Below are positions 1 through 5,287 of a stretch of 5,287 bases of DNA, piece by piece. Position 1 is the first letter of the stretch. Each line of letters starts with the position of its first letter. This stretch comes from an uncultured Eubacteriales bacterium. Its GTDB lineage: Bacteria > Bacillota > Clostridia > Lachnospirales > Bianqueaceae. The stretch lies in NCBI GenBank assembly GCA_900322165.1, contig ONYR01000347.1, positions 1-5,287 on the forward strand, read 5' to 3'. Under the pieces are notes generated by a model, which was not told the origin of the DNA, ran no database searches, and saw nothing but the letters and a program-made list of their open reading frames with translations. The translations under genes were made by a program, and so were the position numbers.

Positions 1-24
1 GCGCGAGAGGGGGCACTGCAGCGC

Positions 25-1137
25 TTACATCCATTCGGACGGATCGCTCCAGCCGCGGACACCGAGGAACTTTTCGAGCGGCAGCTTAGCGATCTGTTCT
101 TTGCTGAGACTGGAATTCATCATTCGCGCCCAGCCACCGGAAGCTTTTTCGCCGGCACCGGTGACTGCGTCGGACTCGCGCATAAGATTCAGGAGCGGTT
201 CGCCTGCCTCGAAACGGCGGGCGTTCTCGCGGATGATCTCGATGGTCGCGGCCTGGCGGTCGGGAACCTGCGGGGTGGAGTGAGGGGTGATGTATACGGT
301 CGGCATGTGCCAGAGCGGGGAGTCCGGGGAGAGCGGCTGCTCTTCGAAGACGTCAAGACCCGCGCCGGAGAGTGTGCCGTTGTTGAGAGCGTCGATCATG
401 TCCTCCGTGCAAACAATGCCGCCGCGCGCCATGTTGACAAGGAATGCGCCCTTTTTGACCTTCGCGAACGCTTCCTTATCGATCATGTGGAACGTATCGT
501 TCGTGAGGGCGATCGTCAAAATGATAAAGTCAGACTTTGCCAGCAGCGGATCGATCGTGTCGCCGTTTTTGCCGCAGAGCTTTTCGGAGATGTAATCCAT
601 CCCCTGGATCTCGGAGCGGTTGTAGGCGATGAGGTTCATGCCAAGCGCGTGAAGACGCTCAGCCAAAAGCTTGCCGGTGTGGCCCATGCCGATGATGCCG
701 GCGGTGCGTCCGAAGAGACCGCGCCAGCTCTCGGAGCCTTCCACGCCCCACCGGCAGGCTTCCTGCGCGGCGAGGAGTTCTTTGGTATGGTAGCAGTGCT
801 GGAGCATGAAGTAGATCGCGTGCTCCGCAAGAACCGGACCGCTGCGGCCGGCGGCGCCGGTGACGGCGATCCCGCGTGCGAAGACCTCAGGACGAGCGGA
901 GCCGTTAAGGCCGGCATGGTCGCACTGGATCCACTTAAGGGTGTTTTCGCCAAGCAGGCAGGGATCGACATCGCCCATAACGACCGCGACGTCGGCGTCC
1001 TTCACCTCTTCGGCGAGACGCTCTTTATCATAGAAATCGACATAGACAAATGTTGCGTCCGGGAATACGCGGCGCAGGTTATACATGTTCTGCTTGTTAT
1101 ACCAGACGGTCGTAACGACTTTACGGATCTTCGGCAT
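25..1137 (-). CDS. D-isomer-specific 2-hydroxyacid dehydrogenase, probably NADP(H)-linked
   Basis: Predicted cytoplasmic oxidoreductase interconverting a 2-hydroxyacid and a 2-oxoacid; the substrate cannot be read from sequence. The 370 residues follow the family layout: N-terminal half of the substrate domain (about 1-100), Rossmann domain (about 105-290), then return to the substrate domain. The glycine loop GMGHTG is at 150-155. The second Rossmann strand ends in Asn-Arg-Ser (173-175) rather than Asp, which in this family favours NADP(H), as in GhrA and GhrB. The substrate-binding Arg is R238 in NMARGG, and the catalytic His is H286 in ITPHS. Oddly, the acid that normally pairs with this His (Glu just before Pro in DVFxxEP) is Gln267. 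Members usually run about 310-340 residues; here about 45 extra residues follow position 325. The start is supported by AGGAGG at 1144-1149 (minus strand), 6 nt from the ATG. It is divergent from the operon at 1459, suggesting shared control. Family assignment is firm; substrate is unknown. Confidence 0.93.
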   Translation of the reverse strand: MPKIRKVVTTVWYNKQNMYNLRRVFPDATFVYVDFYDKERLAEEVKDADVAVVMGDVDPCLLGENTLKWIQCDHAGLNGSARPEVFARGIAVTGAAGRSGPVLAEHAIYFMLQHCYHTKELLAAQEACRWGVEGSESWRGLFGRTAGIIGMGHTGKLLAERLHALGMNLIAYNRSEIQGMDYISEKLCGKNGDTIDPLLAKSDFIILTIALTNDTFHMIDKEAFAKVKKGAFLVNMARGGIVCTEDMIDALNNGTLSGAGLDVFEEQPLSPDSPLWHMPTVYITPHSTPQVPDRQAATIEIIRENARRFEAGEPLLNLMRESDAVTGAGEKASGGWARMMNSSLSKEQIAKLPLEKFLGVRGWSDPSEWM

Positions 1138-1184
1138 GGCTCTCCTCCTGCAGACAATAATCGATAGTTGGTTCAGATAGGCCG

Positions 1185-1190
1185 ATTATC
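1185..1190 (-). promoter_or_regulatory. Possible -10 element for the dehydrogenase gene
   Basis: Read on the minus strand this is GATAAT, five of six matches to TATAAT, lying 48 bp upstream of the ATG. A second candidate, TATAGT (minus strand of 1210-1215), lies just behind it. Neither has a good TTGACA-like -35 at 16-18 bp, so the call is weak. Confidence 0.25.
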
Positions 1191-1219
1191 CTACATTCCG
1201 CACGTCCATACTATACAGA

Positions 1220-1249
1220 AATTCGACATTCTTTCTCTGAATTCGATAT
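1220..1249. repeat. Direct repeat AATTCGAYAT, two copies
   Basis: AATTCGACAT at 1220-1229 and AATTCGATAT at 1240-1249 differ at one base of ten. They sit 20 bp apart, about two helical turns, so a protein could contact both from one DNA face. The second copy runs into the 20-bp palindrome at 1245-1264. It may be an operator but could be chance in AT-rich DNA. Confidence 0.4.
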
Positions 1250-1264
1250 GGTCATGACGATATC
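1245..1264. promoter_or_regulatory. 20-bp near-perfect palindrome, candidate operator
   Basis: GATATGGTCATGACGATATC is an inverted repeat centred between 1254 and 1255, with nine of ten pairs complementary; only G1250/G1259 fails. The inner GTCATGAC is a perfect 8-bp palindrome. With no loop, the symmetry suits a dimeric repressor or activator rather than an RNA terminator. Its place about 110 bp from the dehydrogenase start and about 195 bp from the operon start fits control of either direction. The cognate regulator is not in the window. Confidence 0.55.
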
Positions 1265-1299
1265 CGCAACAAAAACGGATCCGGCGCTTAATAACAATA

Positions 1300-1339
1300 A
1301 AACTGTCACCAAAGCTGCTTCACGCTTGTGAGGCAGTTT
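1300..1339. repeat. Imperfect hairpin between divergent genes
   Basis: AAACTG (1300-1305) pairs with CAGTTT (1334-1339). Inside this, CAC (1307-1309) pairs with GTG (1328-1330), and AAGC (1312-1315) with GCTT (1324-1327), leaving an 8-nt loop. Bulges break the stem into three short helices. No U-tract typical of an intrinsic terminator follows, and no upstream gene on either strand would need one. It may be a leader structure or a split operator. Confidence 0.3.
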
Positions 1340-1340
1340 A

Positions 1341-1380
1341 TTTGCGCAAAAAGAGCAAATCTGGCGACACTTTGGCAAAA
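1341..1380. promoter_or_regulatory. TTTGCGCAAA palindrome with near-copy 30 bp on, candidate operator pair
   Basis: TTTGCGCAAA at 1341-1350 is a perfect 10-bp palindrome with a central CG, a style common in LacI-family operators. TTTGGCAAAA at 1371-1380 shares the TTTG and CAAA halves with one base fewer between them. The starts are 30 bp apart, near three helical turns. A further GCAAA lies between at 1355-1359. The pair sits about 80-120 bp upstream of the operon start codon, just upstream of the best promoter candidate, a position suited to an activator or a looping repressor. Confidence 0.45.
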
Positions 1381-1398
1381 TTAGAGATTTATCCACTT

Positions 1399-1427
1399 TT
1401 GGGGGACTCGTAGAATAAATTTATAAC
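1399..1427 (+). promoter_or_regulatory. Possible promoter of the GHL6-allG-fdrA operon
   Basis: TATAAC at 1422-1427 matches the -10 consensus at five of six positions. At a 17-bp spacing the -35 hexamer would be TTGGGG (1399-1404), only three of six. TAGAAT at 1411-1416 is an alternative -10, also without a good -35. Transcription would start near 1434, giving a leader of about 25 nt. A 10-bp palindrome, ATAAATTTAT (1415-1424), overlaps the -10. Confidence 0.3.
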
Positions 1428-1458
1428 GTCCCTATGTCGATGAAAGAGAGGAAAAGCT

Positions 1459-3420
1459 ATGGCAAATTGGTGGACATCGTATCCCTGGCGCGTGATTCAG
1501 CCAAATTTCCGCGAAATCGATACGAAGGATTTTGATGAAGATCGTTTCCTAGAGGAGTTGAAATCCTTCTCCTGCAACATGGTCATGCTGAACGCAGCAG
1601 GCTTGATGGCCGATTATGAGTCGGAGCTGGAAGATCATCCGGTGAGCCCGTATCTGGACGGCTTTAATATGAAGCGTCTTGTGGAGCGCTGCCATGAGAT
1701 GGGGATCAAGGTCATCGCCCGCACGGATTTTTCCAAGATCTCTGAGGACGTTTTTAACCGTCATCCGGACTGGGCCTACCGCCACGCAGACGGAAGCGAG
1801 CTGAACTACAACGGCTACGTCCAGACCTGCCTCCTCGGCGGCTACCAGGGGGGCTACATGGATGAGATCCTCAAGGAAATGTTCGCGAAGATTCCTTTTG
1901 ACGGGATCTACTGCAACATGGGCTCCGCCACGGGCTACATTGTCGACTACAGCATGAAGCGCCACGGACCCTGCCAATGCGACAACTGCAAGGCGGCGTT
2001 CAAGGCCAAGACCGGTATGGACGTTCCGACCGATCTGCGCCCGGGCGATATGGCAAGCATGCGCTATTTCGGTTGGCAGCAGGAGATCACCGGCGCGCAG
2101 AAGAAGCGCATCACGATGCTGCTGAAGGGGATCGATCCGAACCTTGCCTACTGCTCGATCGATTATTCCAGACAGGAAGCGCACGCGGACTTTGGCGCAG
2201 AGCTTCCGAGCTGGCAGTATCAGGCAGCTTCTGCGGCGCGGATGATGCGCGGCATGGATGTCGAGGCAACGGTTGCGAACGTTGACTTCATGGGCTTTGC
2301 TTACCGCCACACGTCCTGCTCCGGCGCGCTGCAGGAGATGAGACTCTGGCAGACGCTCGCGAACTTCGGGGGCATCGACTATTACGTCATCGGACGTCTG
2401 TACGACAAAGCCGACCAGAGCACGTTCGACCGCGTGAAGCGCGTGTTTAAGTATGCGGCGGACAACGAAGCGCTGATGTACGGCGTGAAGAGCAAGGCTG
2501 ACGTTCTGCTTGTCAAAGATTCCTACATTATTCCGAATAAAGAAGAGCGCGGCTGGGTACGCCTTTTGACCGAGAACCATTTCCTCTTTGACGAAACCCT
2601 GATGGGCGGACTTGCGAAGAAGGATCTGAGCCAGTACAAGGCCGTGATCCTGCCGGACAAGATGAGACTGAATCCTGCGCTGCAGGAGATCCTGAACGCA
2701 TACGCGGAAAAGGGCGGCATTGTCCTTGCGGCCGGTCAGATGCCTGCGATGAAGTGCTGTGGCGTGGAAGCGGTCGGCAAGCCGGACCGCGGCGCGGAAG
2801 GCGCGATGTTCCGTTTCAGCGACGAAGAGCGTAAAGCGATGAAGGGCTTTGAGAATCGTCCTTACATGATCGTTGGGGAAGATTACATTCCGATGACCTA
2901 CGCGGAAGGCTGCAAGCGCCTCGGTGCGTTCTGCAAGCCGGAGCGTTTCGGCCCGCCGGAGCTCTGCTATGCGACGGAAGCCCCGACGGAAATGCCCGCT
3001 TTCACCTGCTGTGCATGCGGAGAGGGATTTGGCTGCACGATCCCGTGGCACATCGGAACCGATTATTACAAGGATGGCCATGAGGCGTATCTGCTGTTTG
3101 CAGGAGCGGTGCTCAAGAAGCTTGGCGTTCACCCGGCGGGTGAGAACCTGAGCCCGATGGTCGAGGTCACGCACGGGGTCAAGGGTGACTGCGAGCTCGT
3201 TCACTTTGTCAACGGCAGCGGTCATTTCGGCAACAGCTACTTCGACCCGGCGGTCCTGACAAATCAGAGCATGACGATCGACTGGCCGCATGAGAGCGTC
3301 TGCGTCCGCAACCTCGATGAAGACGGCAATGTTGAATACAAGCTCGAAAATAAGAAACTGACGATCACGATACCCAAGCTCGGCGCACATGCCTGCGTCG
3401 TTATCAAGGAGGAAGCATAA
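1459..3420 (+). CDS. GHL6-type putative glycoside hydrolase with trimerisation-like domain
   Basis: Predicted cytoplasmic protein of 653 residues with no signal peptide or membrane segment. Residues 1-340 look like the TIM-barrel family called hypothetical glycosyl hydrolase 6. Landmarks are the WRVIQPNFREID opening (10-21), LNAAG (44-48), VIARTDFSK (85-93), HPDW (102-105), FDGIYCNM (147-154), CxCxxC (C172, C174, C177) and RQEAH...WQYQ (238-255). Residues about 345-545 resemble the class-I-amidotransferase-like trimerisation domain of GH42 beta-galactosidases (AVILPD at 395-400, GGIVLAAG at 419-426, IPWHIGTDYY at 528-537). A beta-rich tail follows. The strand that often carries a catalytic acid reads DGIYCNM, with no Glu. 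About 21 cysteines is many for this size. No reaction is assigned; hydrolase activity is inferred from fold only. The start has GAGAGG (1446-1451), 7 nt from ATG. It is first in an operon with DUF1116 and FdrA genes, unexpected for a sugar enzyme. Confidence 0.88.
   Translation: MANWWTSYPWRVIQPNFREIDTKDFDEDRFLEELKSFSCNMVMLNAAGLMADYESELEDHPVSPYLDGFNMKRLVERCHEMGIKVIARTDFSKISEDVFNRHPDWAYRHADGSELNYNGYVQTCLLGGYQGGYMDEILKEMFAKIPFDGIYCNMGSATGYIVDYSMKRHGPCQCDNCKAAFKAKTGMDVPTDLRPGDMASMRYFGWQQEITGAQKKRITMLLKGIDPNLAYCSIDYSRQEAHADFGAELPSWQYQAASAARMMRGMDVEATVANVDFMGFAYRHTSCSGALQEMRLWQTLANFGGIDYYVIGRLYDKADQSTFDRVKRVFKYAADNEALMYGVKSKADVLLVKDSYIIPNKEERGWVRLLTENHFLFDETLMGGLAKKDLSQYKAVILPDKMRLNPALQEILNAYAEKGGIVLAAGQMPAMKCCGVEAVGKPDRGAEGAMFRFSDEERKAMKGFENRPYMIVGEDYIPMTYAEGCKRLGAFCKPERFGPPELCYATEAPTEMPAFTCCACGEGFGCTIPWHIGTDYYKDGHEAYLLFAGAVLKKLGVHPAGENLSPMVEVTHGVKGDCELVHFVNGSGHFGNSYFDPAVLTNQSMTIDWPHESVCVRNLDEDGNVEYKLENKKLTITIPKLGAHACVVIKEEA
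3406..3412 (+). promoter_or_regulatory. Ribosome binding site of the DUF1116 gene inside the upstream gene
   Basis: AAGGAGG, near full consensus, lies 8 nt before the ATG at 3421 and within the last codons of the GHL6 gene. The upstream TAA (3418-3420) abuts this ATG in the same frame, so no earlier start is possible and ribosomes ending the first gene can restart at once. Confidence 0.85.
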
Positions 3421-4683
3421 ATGAGCGTACCTGAGAAAGTGGCCTTGGCCAACCAAAAGGTCATCGACATTATGACAAAGGGCAGACCGGTCTGGACGGA
3501 TGTCAAGCCGGCCCTCGAAGCCGTTCCGGGAATGGAGCCGAACCTCATTTTGGTGCCCGGCCCTCCGATCGAGGCGAAAGATCTGCCGATTCCGCTGAAG
3601 ACCGCAGTCTGCGGTGCAGCCTGCCATGACGGCCTTGCGAAAAATGTGGACGAGGCCTGGGAGATGGTGCTCCGCGGCGAGATCAGGATCGCGCCGTCGC
3701 AGGATTACAACTGCGGCAACGCGGCTTCGAGCGTAATGTCCGCGAGCATGCCGGTCTTCGTTGTAGAAGATAAAACCTCGGGCGGCAAAGGCTTCTGCGT
3801 GCCGCATCCCGGTTCCAATCCCCGCGTACTGCGCTGGGGTATTTACGGGGACGATGTCGAAGAGAACCTTCGCTTTATCCGCGGCGACTATGCCGAGGTG
3901 CTTGGCGAAGCCGTGAGAAAGTCCGGCGGCATCGACCTCATCCGCGTCCTCTCCCGCACGGCGGGCATGGGCGATGAGAACCACAACCGCCAGCCTGCGG
4001 CTTCGATGGCCCTGGCACTGGAGCTGGTTCCGTGGCTGCTTGACGTGGACCATCCGGCCCGTGATCGCGTCATCAAGGAGATTGCGGCCAACGACCGTTT
4101 CTTCCTGCACGTCATGATGGCGGGAGTGGAAGCGATCATGAGCTCCGCGAAAAAAGTGCCGTATTCGACCGTCATGGTCGGCATGGGCGGCAACGGTATC
4201 GAGTTCGGTATCCAGGTCGCCGCGACCGGCAACCGCTGGTACACGACCAAGGCACCGCTCATCTCCGGTATTTTCCTGAAGCCGACCACGACCGAGAAGG
4301 ACCTGCTGGGTTATCTTGGCGACAGCTGTGTTACCGAGGTCTGGGGCCTTGGCGGTATGAGCGCGATCGCAGGTCCGGCGTATCTGAGAATGACCGGCGG
4401 TACCTTCAAGGATGCGAAAGAGCGCACCGAAAAGGCACGCGAAGTTTCGCTCGGCGAGCATACCTTCGCGCCGATTCCGTGGGATGATTACCGCGGATTC
4501 CCGGTCGGTGTCGATATCCGCAAGGTCGTCGGACTGAACGTGCTGCCGATCAGCCACGGCGGTTCCGCCCTGAAAAACGGCGGACAGGCCGGTGCCGGTG
4601 CAGCGGAGCTTCCGATGGAGGTCTTTAAGAAGGCCGTTGTCGGCGTTGTTGAGGAAGTCAAGAAACTGGAGGGTGAAGCATAA
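3421..4683 (+). CDS. allG: DUF1116 protein, AllG/YlbE/YahG family (oxamate carbamoyltransferase-type subunit)
   Basis: Soluble 420-residue protein, matching the usual family length (about 420). In E. coli the homologue YlbE (AllG) works with FdrA (AllF) and YlbF (AllH) as oxamate carbamoyltransferase, converting oxalurate and phosphate to oxamate and carbamoyl phosphate. A paralogue, YahG, has no settled role, so the symbol is a family-level label. Features seen: a Gly/Asn/Ser-rich segment at 94-112 (DYNCGNAASS then SASMPVFVVED), GDENHNRQPAAS (184-195), MGGNGIEFGIQVAATGNRW (255-273), and GDSCVTEVWGLGGMSAIAGPA (300-320). The last two are strongly conserved-looking family blocks. The gene directly follows the GHL6 stop and overlaps the fdrA start by one base. 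In E. coli fdrA precedes ylbE; here the order is reversed. Family is firm; the actual substrate here is not proven. Confidence 0.9.
   Translation: MSVPEKVALANQKVIDIMTKGRPVWTDVKPALEAVPGMEPNLILVPGPPIEAKDLPIPLKTAVCGAACHDGLAKNVDEAWEMVLRGEIRIAPSQDYNCGNAASSVMSASMPVFVVEDKTSGGKGFCVPHPGSNPRVLRWGIYGDDVEENLRFIRGDYAEVLGEAVRKSGGIDLIRVLSRTAGMGDENHNRQPAASMALALELVPWLLDVDHPARDRVIKEIAANDRFFLHVMMAGVEAIMSSAKKVPYSTVMVGMGGNGIEFGIQVAATGNRWYTTKAPLISGIFLKPTTTEKDLLGYLGDSCVTEVWGLGGMSAIAGPAYLRMTGGTFKDAKERTEKAREVSLGEHTFAPIPWDDYRGFPVGVDIRKVVGLNVLPISHGGSALKNGGQAGAGAAELPMEVFKKAVVGVVEEVKKLEGEA
4668..4676 (+). promoter_or_regulatory. Ribosome binding site fixing the fdrA start
   Basis: GGAGGGTGA complements the 16S 3' end and sits in the end of the DUF1116 gene, 6-10 nt before ATG 4683. 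In the fdrA frame, TGA at 4674-4676 blocks any longer reading, so ATG 4683 is the earliest ATG. It overlaps the upstream stop as TAATG, a classic coupling arrangement. Confidence 0.8.
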
Positions 4684-5287
4684 TGATCTTTACGAAAATT
4701 GAGCGAGATCGGTACATCGACTCTCTGGAAACCTTATCGGAAACCGCGATGCTCAACGACCAGCCGGGCATTGAGACCGGCTACGTCGGAATGGCGACCG
4801 ATGTCTTTAAAGATGTAATCAAGGAGATCGGGCTTAACACGCCCGAGATCGAGAGCTGCAGCGAGGCGGACTACGTCATCGTCGCGAGCGCGGAAAGCCA
4901 GGAAGTGTTCGACAAAGCGGTCGAAACCGTCATGGCGGAGTCCGCTCCGACCGATGAGGCGGAGAAGCCGGAGAGCTACCTGAGCAGCAAGGCCGCAAAG
5001 GAAGCCGAGCCCAGAGCCAACCTCTGCCAGATCTCCGTTCCCGGTGAATATGCCCTGGAGGAAGTCAAAAAAGCCCTGAACGCCGGGATGCATTGCTGCG
5101 TTTTCTCCAACAACGTTCCGCTTGAGGATGAGCGTGAAATGAAGGAGCTCGCGCGCGAAAAGGGACTGCTCTGCATGGGCCCGGACTGCGGCGTTGCGAA
5201 CATCAACGGCGCGGCGCTCGTGCTCTCGAGCATTAACAACCGCGGACCGTTCGGCATTGTCGGTGCGTCCGGAACCGGTATCCAGCA
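4683..5287 (+). CDS. fdrA: FdrA (AllF) N-terminal part, cut by window edge
   Basis: Partial gene: 201 complete codons and two bases remain, against about 510-555 residues for full members. FdrA resembles the succinyl-CoA synthetase fold (CoA-binding and ligase domains) and in E. coli is a subunit of oxamate carbamoyltransferase with AllG and AllH. Seen here: an N-terminal domain (about 1-85), an acidic, Ala/Glu/Lys/Ser-rich linker (about 86-112), then the Rossmann-like domain with CQISVPGEYA (115-124), VFSNNVPLEDE (140-150), REKGLLCMGPDCG (158-170) and FGIVGASGTGIQ (190-201). The last blocks match my memory of E. coli FdrA almost residue for residue. The start is ATG 4683 in TAATG. The C-terminal ligase half is outside the window; expected next genes are a DUF2877 protein and carbamate kinase. 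No frameshift is seen. Confidence 0.92.
   Translation, partial: MIFTKIERDRYIDSLETLSETAMLNDQPGIETGYVGMATDVFKDVIKEIGLNTPEIESCSEADYVIVASAESQEVFDKAVETVMAESAPTDEAEKPESYLSSKAAKEAEPRANLCQISVPGEYALEEVKKALNAGMHCCVFSNNVPLEDEREMKELAREKGLLCMGPDCGVANINGAALVLSSINNRGPFGIVGASGTGIQ

Larger units (their letters stand above)
1138..1458. other. Divergent intergenic regulatory region
   Basis: This 321-bp stretch separates the minus-strand dehydrogenase from the plus-strand operon, so it must hold both promoters. It is visibly richer in A and T than the flanking genes. I see palindromes and repeats (listed separately) but no convincing gene. The only open frame of note is a 61-codon minus-strand frame at 1211-1396 that starts at GTG and lacks a Shine-Dalgarno site; I do not call it. 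Promoter matches on both strands are weak, which fits activator-dependent transcription, but this is inference. Confidence 0.8.

Noticed and set aside
1..24. Possible terminator after the dehydrogenase stop codon
   Set aside because: Only 24 bases are present and they show no stem followed by a T-run on the minus strand; any terminator is outside the window.
280..1167. A 295-codon plus-strand frame opposite the dehydrogenase gene
   Set aside because: The minus-strand frame is an unmistakable 2-hydroxyacid dehydrogenase with a good ribosome site; this frame has no family features and is an antisense by-product of codon bias.
1276..1283. CGGATCCG 8-bp palindrome in the intergenic region
   Set aside because: Too short and isolated to be told from chance, with no phased partner.
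1211..1396. A 61-codon minus-strand frame in the intergenic region with one hydrophobic stretch that could be a membrane helix
   Set aside because: It starts at GTG with no Shine-Dalgarno site, runs across the palindromes and repeats, and its hydrophobic run comes from AT-rich sequence. Conservation of the peptide in relatives would change this view.
1549..4557. A 1002-codon open frame on the minus strand spanning the GHL6 and DUF1116 genes
   Set aside because: It lies in codon register with both sense genes, so its stops would need sense TTA, CTA or TCA codons, which these genes avoid. It ends exactly at a sense CTA (1549-1551). The product is Arg/His/Ala-rich with no recognisable family.
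4734..5257. Two overlapping minus-strand frames opposite fdrA
   Set aside because: The plus strand encodes clear FdrA motifs across the same bases; the minus frames show no family features.

Overview
The window reads as accessory metabolic DNA from an anaerobic bacterium, most likely a Clostridia-type Firmicute. This guess rests on strong purine-rich Shine-Dalgarno sites before all four genes, tightly packed genes, a cysteine-rich cytoplasmic protein, and family affinities. No rRNA, tRNA, CRISPR array or insertion sequence is visible. The coding DNA is GC-rich, with few TTA, CTA or TCA codons in the two central genes. The single long non-coding stretch is clearly AT-richer.

Layout: (1) 25-1137, minus strand: a D-isomer-specific 2-hydroxyacid dehydrogenase with an NADP-type Rossmann fold and a Gln in place of the usual catalytic Glu. 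(2) 1138-1458: a 321-bp divergent intergenic region holding a 20-bp near-perfect palindrome, a 10-bp perfect palindrome with a near-copy 30 bp away, a direct repeat and an imperfect hairpin. (3) 1459-3420, plus strand: a cytoplasmic GHL6-type putative glycoside hydrolase with a C-terminal beta-galactosidase-trimerisation-like domain. (4) 3421-4683, plus strand: a DUF1116 protein of the YlbE/YahG/AllG family. (5) 4683 to the window end, plus strand: the N-terminal 201 residues of FdrA (AllF), cut by the window edge.

The three plus-strand genes form one operon. Gene 4 starts directly after the stop of gene 3, and gene 5 overlaps the stop of gene 4 by one base, so translational coupling is likely. 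In E. coli, FdrA and YlbE (AllF and AllG) work with YlbF (AllH) as oxamate carbamoyltransferase. This enzyme splits oxalurate into oxamate and carbamoyl phosphate at the end of anaerobic allantoin breakdown. A third subunit (DUF2877) and a carbamate kinase would be expected just past the right edge. The unusual part is the company: a GHL6-type protein is the first gene of the operon, and a 2-hydroxyacid dehydrogenase is divergently paired with it. This could be a variant ureide or carbamoyl-transfer pathway acting on a different, perhaps sugar-linked, substrate; that is inference only.
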